A stretch of 64,000 bases of DNA from Thalassotalea profundi. GTDB taxonomy: Bacteria; Pseudomonadota; Gammaproteobacteria; Enterobacterales; Alteromonadaceae. Below the pieces are notes generated by a model. It did no database searches. It saw only the letters and a list, made by a program, of their open reading frames with translations, and was not told the origin of the DNA. This document shows positions 51,842-61,476 of this stretch, in pieces. Location: contig NZ_BNAH01000001.1 of NCBI RefSeq assembly GCF_014653195.1, positions 143,323 through 207,322 on the forward strand. Reading direction: 5' to 3'. The first letter of the stretch is position 1. Every line of letters begins with the position of its first letter. Made by a program: the position numbers and the translations under genes.

Positions 51842-51879
51842 GAAAAATCCAACTATATCAATTTAGTTATATAGTTGGA
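51842..51879 (-). terminator. Terminator of the PAS-sigma-54 activator gene
   Basis: An 11-bp perfect stem (TCCAACTATAT and its complement) with a 10-nt loop. On the minus strand TTTTTC follows directly. It lies about 50 bp past the activator gene. It may also slow plus-strand transcription from rimO. Confidence 0.75.
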
Positions 51880-51929
51880 GCATAATAAATTTTATTTATA
51901 AGGTTTAATTTGTGTGACTACAATAATAT

Positions 51930-53243
51930 TTAGCTATCGTGTTCAGGTAAAATATAATTACTCATAGTTAAGTCATGCTTTTTCAATTTTCGATAAAATG
52001 TTCTCACGCTAACGTTTAGATGTTCAGCTATCACTTTGGGATTATTACCAAATTGATTAAGTAGCTCAATTAAATATTTTTTTTCGTTAGCATCAAGGTT
52101 AATTGAATGATTACTGGTATTATTTTTCATCGAGATGCTTTTCGGTAAGTGTTCTATATCTATTAATTCATCATCGGTTAATAATGCACTGCGTTGTACT
52201 ATATTTTTTAGTTCTCGAACATTACCGGGGAAAGGGTAGGTTGAGAGTAGCGTTAATGCTTCATGAGTAAACTTCTTCGATGAGAATTCGCTTTTTAGTA
52301 AGAGATGCTCGGCTAAAATTGAAATATCAGACTGTCTTTCTCTTAGTGTAGGTAAACTAATTGGGAATGCCGCTATTCGGTAGTATAAATCTTCTCTAAA
52401 AGTGCCTATTTTAACCATTTCTTCAAGGTTTTTATGACTTGCACAAATCAGTCTAAAGTTAGCTTTTTGGGTTTCAACACTACCCACTCGTCGGTATTGC
52501 CCCGTTTCAATTAATCGTAATAGTTTTACTTGTAAATTGAGAGGAACATCGCCAATTTCATCTAAAAAGAGTGTGCCGCCATTAGCCATACACACTAAGC
52601 CTTTTTTATTCGTAGTTGCGCCGGTAAAGGCACCTTTTTCGTGGCCAAATAATTCAGATTCGAATAAAGACTCGTTGAGCCCAGTACATTCGACTTCTAT
52701 AAATTGTTTTTTAGCGCGCTGACTTGCCTGATGTATTGATAAGGCAACAAGTTCTTTTCCTGTTCCTGTTTCACCTTGTAATAATATATTGATGTCACTC
52801 TTTGCACTGCGAGTGATCATACTAACCAATTCTTGAAAGGCTTTACTTTTACCGATTAATTTTCTATCGCTACTGATACTACTTGCAAAATCTACTTTTT
52901 CTAATATTTCTAAAAAGCCGATAGTGATCCCATTGTTGTCCTTTACAGGCTTCATGAGAATATTACAGTAAATATCACCAGAATTACCTTTATGAATGTG
53001 TAAAGCTGAAGCATTTTTATTTGATTTTTTACAGGCTGAAAGTGGGCAAGATTCCCCGTGTTGATCACAAGGTTGGCTAGTGTTGTGTGAGATCTCATAG
53101 CATTTACTTTTACCTAAAACCACCTGAGTTTCATAGGTATCACGGTACGACTGATTAACTGCTTCAATTGAATAATCGTTGGTTATAAAGATTGCGGGTT
53201 TCTCAACAGACTCTATTATCCCTTGAATTGTTTGATGAACCAT
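51930..53243 (-). CDS. PAS-domain sigma-54 activator with a Cys/His-rich sensor
   Basis: A 437-residue enhancer-binding protein. The N-terminal PAS domain (about 1-115) contains Cys48, His53, Cys59, His62, Cys66 and Cys71 in a 24-residue loop, suggesting bound metal, haem or a redox switch. The AAA+ domain follows, with GETGTGKE, the sigma-54 loop GAFTGA and LFLDEIGD. A Fis-type helix-turn-helix lies at the end (NPKVIAEHLNVSVRTFYRKL). The ATG at 53243 has CCGGAG 8 nt before it; an upstream TTG is less likely. It is divergent from the gbsR remnant and cydABX, with tandem sites and a -24/-12 promoter in between. Confidence 0.9.
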   Translation of the reverse strand: MVHQTIQGIIESVEKPAIFITNDYSIEAVNQSYRDTYETQVVLGKSKCYEISHNTSQPCDQHGESCPLSACKKSNKNASALHIHKGNSGDIYCNILMKPVKDNNGITIGFLEILEKVDFASSISSDRKLIGKSKAFQELVSMITRSAKSDINILLQGETGTGKELVALSIHQASQRAKKQFIEVECTGLNESLFESELFGHEKGAFTGATTNKKGLVCMANGGTLFLDEIGDVPLNLQVKLLRLIETGQYRRVGSVETQKANFRLICASHKNLEEMVKIGTFREDLYYRIAAFPISLPTLRERQSDISILAEHLLLKSEFSSKKFTHEALTLLSTYPFPGNVRELKNIVQRSALLTDDELIDIEHLPKSISMKNNTSNHSINLDANEKKYLIELLNQFGNNPKVIAEHLNVSVRTFYRKLKKHDLTMSNYILPEHDS

Positions 53244-53267
53244 TTCAGCCACTCCGGTTACTAAAAA

Positions 53268-53305
53268 TGACAATTATGACATTAATGACACTATTAAATG
53301 TCATT
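53268..53305. promoter_or_regulatory. Tandem TGACA elements, probable binding sites of the sigma-54 activator
   Basis: TGACA occurs at 53268, 53277 and 53286, exactly 9 bp apart, and an inverted TGTCA at 53299. AATGACA (53284-53290) and TGTCATT (53299-53305) form a dyad with an 8-bp spacer. The cluster begins 24 bp before the activator gene and about 100 bp upstream of the -24/-12 promoter, the usual distance for an enhancer. Confidence 0.55.
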
Positions 53306-53393
53306 TTTGACGTAGATTGAAGCTGTTTTTTTAATTATTTCGTTATAAATTAAAATTTAATTTATTTTTCAATTGGTTATGTTTTTTTAGGTT

Positions 53394-53410
53394 TTGGCTT
53401 CTTATTTGCA
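53394..53410 (+). promoter_or_regulatory. Sigma-54 (-24/-12) promoter toward the gbsR remnant and cydABX
   Basis: TTGGC, then TTTGCA, with GG (53396-53397) and GC (53408-53409) exactly 10 bp apart. The two outer halves match the consensus TTGGCAC-N5-TTGCA well except for the AC. It points away from the sigma-54 activator gene and toward the cyd cluster. Confidence 0.6.
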
Positions 53411-53513
53411 ATGTTGTCAATTGTAGTAAAGGTAAAGTTAAGAAAGAAGTTGAGCTATTTGAATATTCTTCTTTATTGATTATATTTTTTACTTTTAAAC
53501 ACGGTCTTTCAAT

Positions 53514-53527
53514 ATGATCTGGATCAA
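53514..53527 (+). promoter_or_regulatory. FNR-like box upstream of the gbsR-cyd cluster
   Basis: ATGAT-CTGG-ATCAA differs from the FNR consensus TTGAT-N4-ATCAA at one position. It lies about 54 bp before the start of the gbsR remnant. Oxygen control of cytochrome bd genes is known in related bacteria, which makes the match more credible. Confidence 0.5.
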
Positions 53528-53580
53528 ATGTTCATAATGTTTTAAACTTTCAGGAAATACTGAAAGTTTGTTTGGGTTTT

Positions 53581-54113
53581 ATGCAAATTTAAAAAAAATC
53601 AGTCATTCGTATATCATTTTGGTGAAATGGGCAGTAAGTAGAGCTTTAATCGTACTGTTGGTCAAATGTATGCGTTATTGGTTATTTCAGATAAACCAAT
53701 AACGGCTAATGAATTGGCAAGTACACTTAATATTTCGCGGGGCAATGTCAGTATGGGGATTAAGGCGCTTCAATCAAGGAAATTAGTTCAAGTGACTGGC
53801 GATAAAAAAGAATACTATAAAGCTATTGGTAGTGTAATTGATATGGCCAATATTGTATTTGAAGAACGACGAAAACGTGAAGTAGACCCTACATTAACTC
53901 TGTTGAGAAATCTACTATTGGATACGCATGAAACAGACAGTGAAAAATATGCACAACAACGTATGCAAGTATACACGACTTATTAGAAATGCTAACAAAA
54001 TGGGCATCTAACTACAAAAATTAACACTAGAACAACTAAATACTTTAATGAAATTAGGTACAGGTGTGACAAAAATATTGTCAGCTAAACAAGCACTTTT
54101 TCCTAAAAAATAA
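53581..54113 (+). pseudogene. Degenerate GbsR/MarR-family regulator gene
   Basis: The remains of a regulator of about 175 residues. In one frame: FGEMGSK, then TAG where the family has a Trp (GSRWGFNRTVGQ), then SFNRTVGQMYALL and a complete winged helix (ITANELASTLNISRGNVSMGIKALQ). At about 53967 one base is missing; the next frame reads IHDLLEMLTKW. At an A run near 54018 another base is missing; the last frame reads LTLEQLNTLMKLGTGV to TAA. The N terminus has no in-frame start, which may mean a further lesion. A 106-codon open part (53666-53986) could still make a fragment containing the helix-turn-helix. Confidence 0.8.
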
Positions 54114-54198
54114 ACAGAATAACCAAAGCGAAGTAACAATCGCTTATCTATTAAAAATATTTATTTACTACGCAGTTATCGCGCAATAGAGAGTCAAT

Positions 54199-55785
54199 AT
54201 GATCAATGAAACTTTAGTAGAATTATCGCGGTGGCAGTTTGCTATTACAGCATTATTCCACTTCTTATTTGTCCCGTTAACCCTTGGATTAACTTGGATT
54301 TTATTCATAATGGAATCTGTTTATGTGATGACGGGGCGAGAGATTTATCGTGACATGACCAAATTCTGGGGCAAACTATTTGGTATTAATTTTGCCATAG
54401 GGGTTGCTACAGGTTTAACAATGGAGTTTGAGTTTGGGACTAATTGGTCGTATTACTCTCATTATGTAGGCGATGTTTTTGGCGCTCCATTAGCTATTGA
54501 AGGTTTAATGGCTTTTTTCTTAGAGTCGACTTTTGTGGGTATGTTTTTCTTAGGTTGGGAACGCCTAGGCAAAAGACAGCATTTAATGGCTACTTTCCTT
54601 ATGGCGTTAGGTACTAACTTATCGGCTATGTGGATACTTATCGCTAATGGTTGGATGCAAAATCCAATTGGTAGCGAATTTAATTACATGACGATGCGTA
54701 TGGAGCTTGTTAGCTTTAGTGAAATTATTTTTAACCCAGTTGCTCAGGTTAAGTTTATTCATACAGTAGCCGCTGGCTATGTTGCTGGCGCTATGTTTGT
54801 TTTAAGTATTAGTAGTTATTACTTACTTAAAGGTAGAGATATTGCGTTTGCTAAGCGTTCGTTTTCGGTAGCTGCAGGGTTTGGTGTTGCTGCTATTTTT
54901 TCTGTTATTTTGCTGGGAGATGAATCAGGTTATGAAGCTGGCGAGGTACAAAAAGTAAAACTTGCTGCTATCGAAGCTGAATATCATACCGAACCAGCAC
55001 CCGCTGCATTCACCCTAGTTGGCTTACCCGATGATGAAGCAATGGAAACCCATTACGCGGTAAAAATTCCTTATGCCTTGGGGATTATTGCGACTCGATC
55101 TTTAGATGAAGAAGTGCTTGGCTTACGTGATTTACAAAAAGCACATGAACCTAGAATTCGTAATGGCATGATCGCATACGAATACTTAACCAAATTAAGA
55201 GCCGGTGAAGAAACCCCTGAAAACATTGCTAAGTTTAATGAAACTAAACAAGACTTAGGATATGGGTTATTACTTAAACGCTATACTGACAATGTAGTAG
55301 ATGCTACAGAAGAACAAATACAAAAGGCGGTGAAAGATTCTACTCCTGCCGTCGCTCCGCTTTTTTGGGCATTTAGAATTATGGTTGCCTCGGGGTTTAT
55401 TATGTTGATTCTATTTTGTTTAGCTTTTTATTTTAATGCTCGTCGACAAATAGAAGAAAAGCGTTGGTTGTTAAAAGGATTACTTTTAGCTTTACCTTTA
55501 CCTTGGGTTGCTATTGAAACGGGCTGGTTTGTTGCAGAATTTGGTCGTCAACCTTGGGCAATCAGTGAGGTATTACCCACATTTTTATCAACCTCGAACC
55601 TAGCCGTTAGTGACCTTGTATTCTCACTTATCGCCTTTATCGTTGTTTATACCATCTTATTTATTATCGAAATGTATTTAATGGTTAAGTTTGCACGTCT
55701 AGGGCCAAGCTCTTTACATACAGGACGTTATCATTTTGAAAAAGCACCAGAGCTAGCCGCTGGTCTTCGTAGCCAGAATTCTTAA
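54199..55785 (+). CDS. cydA: Cytochrome bd ubiquinol oxidase subunit I
   Basis: The haem b558, b595 and d carrying subunit of the high-affinity quinol oxidase in the inner membrane. The 528-residue protein has the N-terminal [20 protein letters not shown], where His19-type and later His/Met haem ligands lie, the long quinol loop of the E. coli type (about 255-380), and the hallmark GRQPW. First of cydABX; GAGAG precedes the ATG. Directly upstream is the degenerate gbsR-type gene. Confidence 0.97.
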   Translation: MINETLVELSRWQFAITALFHFLFVPLTLGLTWILFIMESVYVMTGREIYRDMTKFWGKLFGINFAIGVATGLTMEFEFGTNWSYYSHYVGDVFGAPLAIEGLMAFFLESTFVGMFFLGWERLGKRQHLMATFLMALGTNLSAMWILIANGWMQNPIGSEFNYMTMRMELVSFSEIIFNPVAQVKFIHTVAAGYVAGAMFVLSISSYYLLKGRDIAFAKRSFSVAAGFGVAAIFSVILLGDESGYEAGEVQKVKLAAIEAEYHTEPAPAAFTLVGLPDDEAMETHYAVKIPYALGIIATRSLDEEVLGLRDLQKAHEPRIRNGMIAYEYLTKLRAGEETPENIAKFNETKQDLGYGLLLKRYTDNVVDATEEQIQKAVKDSTPAVAPLFWAFRIMVASGFIMLILFCLAFYFNARRQIEEKRWLLKGLLLALPLPWVAIETGWFVAEFGRQPWAISEVLPTFLSTSNLAVSDLVFSLIAFIVVYTILFIIEMYLMVKFARLGPSSLHTGRYHFEKAPELAAGLRSQNS

Positions 55786-55795
55786 GGGGAACGAC

Positions 55796-56950
55796 ATGTT
55801 TGATTATGAAACATTAAAACTTATATGGTGGGGGCTTATTGGCTTTCTTTTTATCGGTTTTGCGATTACTGATGGCATGGATATGGGGGTTGGTGGTTTA
55901 TTACCTTTTGTTGCTAAAAAAGATGCTGAAAGTCGTGTGGTAATTAATACCGTTGGTGCACATTGGGACGGTAACCAAGTATGGTTAATTACCGCTGGAG
56001 CCTCATTGTTTGCTGCATGGCCTTTAGTTTATGCAACGGCATTTAGTGGCTTTTATTTTGCGATGATGCTAACGCTTTTTAGTTTGTTTTTACGTCCATT
56101 AGCTTTTGATTATCGTAGCAAAATTGAATCGGTTCAATGGCGAAGTAATTGGGATAAAGCCTTATTTGTTGGTTCCATGGTACCACCGTTAGTGTTTGGT
56201 GTTGCCTTTGGTAATTTATTACAAGGTGTGCCATTTGGTTTTGATGAATTAATGAGAGTGACTTATACCGGCTCATTCTTTGGACTGTTTACCCCGTTTA
56301 CTTTACTAACTGGTGTAGTTTGTGTGGCCATGGTGTTAATGCATGGTTCAACTTGGTTAGTGATGAGAACTGATGAGGATATTGCTCAACGTTCAGTCAA
56401 TATTGGGCGCATTGTTGCTATTGTGTTAGCCATTACTTTTGCACTTGCGGGAGTTTTGGTTTGGCAAAGCATTGATGGTTATGTGGTCACGAGTGCAGTA
56501 GATACTATGGGACAGTCTCAACCAACATCTAAGGAAGTTATTATTGTGGCAGGGGCTTGGCTTCATAACTTTGAACGTTATCCTTTATTATGGTTAATTC
56601 CTGTGAGTGGCGTGATTTTACCTTTGTTAGTTGCTCTTTTATTAAATAATAAAAGCAACAGTGTTGTGCCCAAAGTGTTTGCCTTTATTGCAAGTTCAAT
56701 AACAATTGCATGTGTTATTTTAACGGCAGGCATTGCTATGTTTCCTTTTGTTATGCCTTCAAGTAGTCAACCTAATCATAGTTTATTGATGTGGGATACT
56801 GTTTCTAGTGAAGGTACTTTAAGTTTGATGCTTGCTGTGGTGGTGTTTTTTGTGCCTATTATTTTGGCTTATACCTTATGGTGTTACAAAAAAATGTGGC
56901 GTACTGTGACATTAGATGAAATAGAGCAAAATAATCACTCGGCATATTAA
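55796..56950 (+). CDS. cydB: Cytochrome bd ubiquinol oxidase subunit II
   Basis: The second large subunit of cytochrome bd, 384 residues with about eight or nine membrane helices. Family phrases: GFAITDGMDMGVGGLLPF, WDGNQVWLITAG and a C-terminal PFVMPSSSQPNHSLLMWD. It begins 10 bp after cydA and is followed by cydX. Confidence 0.97.
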   Translation: MFDYETLKLIWWGLIGFLFIGFAITDGMDMGVGGLLPFVAKKDAESRVVINTVGAHWDGNQVWLITAGASLFAAWPLVYATAFSGFYFAMMLTLFSLFLRPLAFDYRSKIESVQWRSNWDKALFVGSMVPPLVFGVAFGNLLQGVPFGFDELMRVTYTGSFFGLFTPFTLLTGVVCVAMVLMHGSTWLVMRTDEDIAQRSVNIGRIVAIVLAITFALAGVLVWQSIDGYVVTSAVDTMGQSQPTSKEVIIVAGAWLHNFERYPLLWLIPVSGVILPLLVALLLNNKSNSVVPKVFAFIASSITIACVILTAGIAMFPFVMPSSSQPNHSLLMWDTVSSEGTLSLMLAVVVFFVPIILAYTLWCYKKMWRTVTLDEIEQNNHSAY

Positions 56951-56989
56951 AAAAGCAAACACAAAGTTAATAAATTTAGAGGATATTTT

Positions 56990-57115
56990 ATGTGGTATTT
57001 TAGTTGGATTTTAGGTGTATTGCTGGCGGTTTCTTTAGGAATTATAAATGTCATGTGGTACGAAATGGAGCAACATAAAGATAATGTTGCTGATGATCAA
57101 ATCCCTGAAGATTAA
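56990..57115 (+). CDS. cydX: Cytochrome bd small subunit CydX
   Basis: A 41-residue one-helix protein that stabilises haems in CydAB. Sequence MWYFSWILGVLLAVSLGI then NVMWYE, the exact CydX/YbgT pattern. TAGAGG lies 6 nt before the ATG, and it starts 39 bp after cydB. Too short for most gene finders. Confidence 0.95.
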   Translation: MWYFSWILGVLLAVSLGIINVMWYEMEQHKDNVADDQIPED

Positions 57116-57183
57116 CAGTAAACTTGAGGTGTTAACACTTAAGAGAAAAACATGTTTCAAACAATGTTGGGCTATAGATTAAT

Positions 57184-58962
57184 ATGAAAAAAAGTACTAA
57201 ACAGGCTCAAAAGCATGTTAATAAATGGCTAAAGTCTCAGAAAAAACACGCTCACGGAAAGTTAAGTCGTGCCATTGCGTTAGGATCATTAAATGGGCTT
57301 TTAATGATCCTACAAACAGCCGTATTAGCTTATTTAATTAATCTGGTGATTTTTTCGGACGCACCCAAACATTTTCAAATAAGTGACATGGGCAATTTCA
57401 TTACTGAAAATGCTTTTTTAACTGACTTTAGTGTCTTAGTGTTAGCGTTAATTTTTATTATTTTATGTCGTACTGGTTTAGGCTATTTCAGTGAAATTTA
57501 TAGCCGTCGAGCAGCAATGGATATAAAAGCAAATATGCGTTCACGCATACTTTATCGGGTCTTTCAACAAGGACCTTCTTTCACACAAAATAAAGGCAGC
57601 GCTAAGTTAGCGCATTTATTACATCAAGGTATCGACTCTTTAGAAGATTACTTTGCCGGCTATCTACCCGTTATTGCGTATTGTGCTGTAATTCCTTTGG
57701 CAATACTTGTTGCAGTATTTCCTATAGATTGGCAATCAGGACTTATCCTATTATTTACAGCACCAATGGTGCCTTTTTTTATGATCCTTATCGGCCATAA
57801 AGCTGAAGCGCTTAATCAAAAACATTGGGCGAAACTACAGCGTATGAGTAGTCACTTTCTTGATATCATTCAAGGGTTAACTCAGCTCAAAATATTTAAT
57901 GCGTCTAAAAGAGAAATAGCGGCAGTTAAAAAGATTAGTGATGACTATGGTGATGAAACGATGGGGATCTTAAAAATTGCCTTTCTGTCGTCGTTCGTTT
58001 TAGAGTTTTTAGCGTCAATATCTATTGCTTTAGTTGCTGTTGTTCTTGGTTTTCGTTTGTACTATGCCGATGTAGACTATGTGTTTGCTTTGTGGGTGCT
58101 TTTATTAGCCCCCGAGTTTTATTTACCTTTTAGGCAACTTGGTACACAACATCATGCAAAAATGGCAGGTGTTACCGCCGCAGAGGACCTTGTTGATATA
58201 CTAAATAAACCATATCCCAATAATAAGCAAAAAACAGTATTTAACGCGCCTTTTCAAATAGCATTTGAGCAAGTTGATTTTGCTTATTCACAACGAAGTA
58301 AAACACTTAGTGGTATTAATATTGAGTTTTCAAACCAAGGTTTATACGCCATTGTGGGGGAAAGCGGTGCTGGTAAGTCAACCTTAGCTGATCTTATTTT
58401 AGGTTTTATTACTCCTTCATCTGGGCAGATAAGAATTAATAATTCGCCTTTAACTGCTACTAATAGAGATGCTTGGCTAACGCAATGTGGATGGATATCA
58501 CAGCAAGCACAAGTATTTCATGGTTCATTAGCTTTCAATGTGGCAATGTCTGATGATTATCAAGAGCAACGGGTAATAGATGCCCTTGAAAAATCAGGGT
58601 TAACACATTTTGTACAAGGGCTTGAACACGGTATAAATAATCTTATTGGCGAAGCGGGTGCAGGCCTTTCAGGTGGACAAGCACAACGGTTGGCTTTAGC
58701 CAGAGTGTTTTATCATCAACCTAAAGTGTTAGTACTTGATGAACCAACAAGTTTTCTCGACCAAGAAACTGAAAAAATTATTACCTCGTCAATTAATGCT
58801 TATGCTGAGCATAATATTGTGATTGTTATTGCTCACCGCCTACATACGGTGATTGATGCTAAAAAGATTTTTGTGATTGAACAAGGAAAAATTATAGAGT
58901 CTGGTACGCACCAAGCGTTGTTAAAGCATAAGGGATACTACGCCCAGCAGGTGAACTTATGA
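57184..58962 (+). CDS. cydD: ABC transporter CydD (thiol exporter for cytochrome bd assembly)
   Basis: Half of the CydDC exporter of glutathione and cysteine to the periplasm, needed for cytochrome bd assembly. The 592-residue protein has six membrane helices (about 20-310) and an ATPase domain with GESGAGKST, signature LSGGQAQR and Walker B VLVLDEPTS. Its end overlaps cydC (ATGA). It follows cydX by 68 bp. Confidence 0.95.
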   Translation: MKKSTKQAQKHVNKWLKSQKKHAHGKLSRAIALGSLNGLLMILQTAVLAYLINLVIFSDAPKHFQISDMGNFITENAFLTDFSVLVLALIFIILCRTGLGYFSEIYSRRAAMDIKANMRSRILYRVFQQGPSFTQNKGSAKLAHLLHQGIDSLEDYFAGYLPVIAYCAVIPLAILVAVFPIDWQSGLILLFTAPMVPFFMILIGHKAEALNQKHWAKLQRMSSHFLDIIQGLTQLKIFNASKREIAAVKKISDDYGDETMGILKIAFLSSFVLEFLASISIALVAVVLGFRLYYADVDYVFALWVLLLAPEFYLPFRQLGTQHHAKMAGVTAAEDLVDILNKPYPNNKQKTVFNAPFQIAFEQVDFAYSQRSKTLSGINIEFSNQGLYAIVGESGAGKSTLADLILGFITPSSGQIRINNSPLTATNRDAWLTQCGWISQQAQVFHGSLAFNVAMSDDYQEQRVIDALEKSGLTHFVQGLEHGINNLIGEAGAGLSGGQAQRLALARVFYHQPKVLVLDEPTSFLDQETEKIITSSINAYAEHNIVIVIAHRLHTVIDAKKIFVIEQGKIIESGTHQALLKHKGYYAQQVNL

Positions 58963-60740
58963 ACCAAGCACTAAGCAAGTTCATTAATAAGCATAATCAC
59001 ATGAAAACGTTCATGCGCTTACTCAAGGTATTAAAGCCCCAATTGCCATTAATGTTACTGGGTGCGTTATTATCGGTGATTACTATCTTAGCAAACATTA
59101 GCTTATTGGCCGTTTCAGGTTGGTTTATCACGTTAATGGCTATTGCAGGTTTAACGGGAGCAAGCGTTAATTATTTTACGCCCGCTGCGATCATTCGATT
59201 TTTAGCTATTGTGCGCACAGCAGGTCGTTATGCCGAGCGTATGTTAACTCACCGCGCTACATTTAACGCATTGGCGAGTTTACGGCATTACTTTTATCAA
59301 CAACTTGAACCGTTATTGCCATATTATCAAATGGATTTACGATCTGGCGATTTATTAGCGAGATTACAGCAAGATATTGAAAATTTAGATAATTTTTATA
59401 TACGTGTACTATTACCTATCATCGTTACTTTATTATCTGTACCTATTGTTTGTTTCGTTTTAGCACAATTTTCACTAACCATTGCATGGTTGTTGTTAGT
59501 AGGATTATTAATCGTCGCGCTTATTTTTCCTGTTATAAGTTACTTTTTGTCGCTTCAGTTAGCACTGAACAAGTCACGGTTAGAAAGCCAGTTAACAGAA
59601 GCGTTAATTAATGGCATTAGTGCCATTAAAACCTTGTTAGTTTATCAAGTAGGGGCTCGTTATCAGCGTTCTATTGCAGGTATTACCAAAGAATATTATG
59701 CAATACGTTATCGTTTAGTACGAATTAATGCAGGTTTAAGCGCATTAACTTTTATGTTAATTCATTTATCCGCATTGCTATGTTTACTGATTTTATTACC
59801 TTCGTTATCCGCTGGTGAGATTGATAGTAAATCTTTAGTCGCTGTTGTTTTACTTGCATTAGTTAGCTTTGAAACCGTGATGAATATGCCTTTAGCGCTG
59901 CAATTATTACCGCAAACGTTAGCTAGTGCTTCAAGGCTTTTTGCTATTATTGATAAGCAGAAACCTACGATTAATGGCGATCTTCCTGTCAAGCAAGGTG
60001 ATGTTTGTTTTAATGACTTAACCTTTTACTACCCCGAACAAAAAGCACCTAGCTTAGTTGATGTTACGCTATCGATAAAAGCAGGTGAAAAAGTGGCTAT
60101 TATTGGTGCAAGTGGTGCGGGTAAATCTACCTTGGTTAATTTACTCATGGGGTTTTGGCCAACGGGTGATGTGGCACAACAAGGCAAAGGGAATATTTCT
60201 ATTGCTGATACAGAACTTAGTTTAATTGAACAGAGTTCATTACGTGAAAAAATTGCTTTAATGAGTCAACAAGGTCATGTGTTTGATGCCACCATTGAAG
60301 ATAATTTACGTTTAGCTAAAAACGATGTCTCCTTGGAAGAAATGCAAAAAGTTTGTCAATTGGTTAATTTAATGGATTTTATTGAGGAACTACCTCAGGG
60401 ATTTAACACATGGTTAGGCTCTACAGGCTTTGGTTTATCTGGCGGACAAATACAACGTTTACAGATAGCGCAACTACTTCTGCGCTCGGCTAATGTGCTA
60501 ATTCTAGACGAACCAACAAAAGGCTTAGATCGTATTAATGAACAAGCCATTATGGAGAATATCCTTACGCATGTTAACCATCATAAACAGAGCTTGCTTG
60601 TGATCACACATAAACCATTAATGTTAGAGAAAATGGATAAAATTATTGTGATGGAGCAGGGAAAAATTATTGCACAAGGTAGTCATATTGAGCTTGCAAC
60701 TAACAATATATATTATCAAAAATTACTCAATTATTTTTAA
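58959..60740 (+). CDS. cydC: ABC transporter CydC (thiol exporter for cytochrome bd assembly)
   Basis: Partner of CydD, 593 residues. Six membrane helices with the CydC phrase SGWFITLMAIAGL, then an ATPase domain with GASGAGKST, signature LSGGQIQR and VLILDEPTKGLD. Translationally coupled to cydD by a 4-bp overlap. Confidence 0.95.
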   Translation: MNQALSKFINKHNHMKTFMRLLKVLKPQLPLMLLGALLSVITILANISLLAVSGWFITLMAIAGLTGASVNYFTPAAIIRFLAIVRTAGRYAERMLTHRATFNALASLRHYFYQQLEPLLPYYQMDLRSGDLLARLQQDIENLDNFYIRVLLPIIVTLLSVPIVCFVLAQFSLTIAWLLLVGLLIVALIFPVISYFLSLQLALNKSRLESQLTEALINGISAIKTLLVYQVGARYQRSIAGITKEYYAIRYRLVRINAGLSALTFMLIHLSALLCLLILLPSLSAGEIDSKSLVAVVLLALVSFETVMNMPLALQLLPQTLASASRLFAIIDKQKPTINGDLPVKQGDVCFNDLTFYYPEQKAPSLVDVTLSIKAGEKVAIIGASGAGKSTLVNLLMGFWPTGDVAQQGKGNISIADTELSLIEQSSLREKIALMSQQGHVFDATIEDNLRLAKNDVSLEEMQKVCQLVNLMDFIEELPQGFNTWLGSTGFGLSGGQIQRLQIAQLLLRSANVLILDEPTKGLDRINEQAIMENILTHVNHHKQSLLVITHKPLMLEKMDKIIVMEQGKIIAQGSHIELATNNIYYQKLLNYF

Positions 60741-60804
60741 AACGTTTGAGCAGAGCGCGACAGTTTGGTAATGGGTAAGAAGAACTTAAGCAATGGAGAA
60801 AATT

Positions 60805-61386
60805 ATGAAATTGACCAGAAAAAAAACATTTTTAAGCAGTGTTTTAGTGTTGATGCCTTTATCTGTATTTGCGAATAATGCTATCCCTACACAAGAGATT
60901 CAAGAAGCTCGATCTGTAGTAAAAGCGTTTGGCGGTGATTTGAAATCAGTATTAACATCAGCGATGAAAACTCAAGGCCCGATAAAAGCGTTAGAGGTAT
61001 GTAATCTTGATGCTGGCCCAATAGCTAAACAGCATTCTGCGCTTTCTGATTGGAATATAGGCAGAACGTCGATAAAGAATCGTAACGCAAAAAATGCTCC
61101 TGATCAGTGGGAGTCATCAGTACTATTAGCTTTTGAAAAACGTAAACTTGCGGGTGAGGCGTTAGACACTATGGAATATTCTGAAACAATTCAAAACGGT
61201 GATGAAACTGTTTATCGTTATATGAAAGCCATACCTACCGCTGGCCCTTGCCTCGTTTGTCATGGTGAAAATATTGATGAAAATGTTGCTAATAAAATAA
61301 AATCACTGTATCCAGACGATAAAGCAACAGGATTTACTTTCGGTGATATTCGAGGTGCTTTTACCTTGGAGAAGAGAAGTCGTTAA
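60805..61386 (+). CDS. Periplasmic DUF3365 c-type haem protein
   Basis: A 193-residue exported protein: signal peptide cleaved near VFANN, then the DUF3365 (Tll0287-like) domain with one haem motif CLVCH (Cys149, Cys152, His153). RNAKNAPDQWE and FTFGDIRGAFTLEKR are typical of the family. Such proteins are thought to be haem-based redox or gas sensors or electron carriers. The ATG at 60805 has TGGAG 6 nt before it. It lies 64 bp after cydC, so it may be part of the cyd transcript. Confidence 0.9.
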   Translation: MKLTRKKTFLSSVLVLMPLSVFANNAIPTQEIQEARSVVKAFGGDLKSVLTSAMKTQGPIKALEVCNLDAGPIAKQHSALSDWNIGRTSIKNRNAKNAPDQWESSVLLAFEKRKLAGEALDTMEYSETIQNGDETVYRYMKAIPTAGPCLVCHGENIDENVANKIKSLYPDDKATGFTFGDIRGAFTLEKRSR

Positions 61387-61476
61387 CTTTAACTACCTAT
61401 AGCGTTTTTTTATGAGAACGTTTGTATTAATTGAATATAAAGCTAAGAATGATGCTTTATAATAGCTATTATATTT

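Noticed and set aside
53666..53986. Intact 106-residue MarR-type regulator
   Set aside because: The upstream codons still encode the conserved GbsR N terminus across a TAG, and the conserved C terminus continues in other frames, so the open part is a piece of a broken gene.
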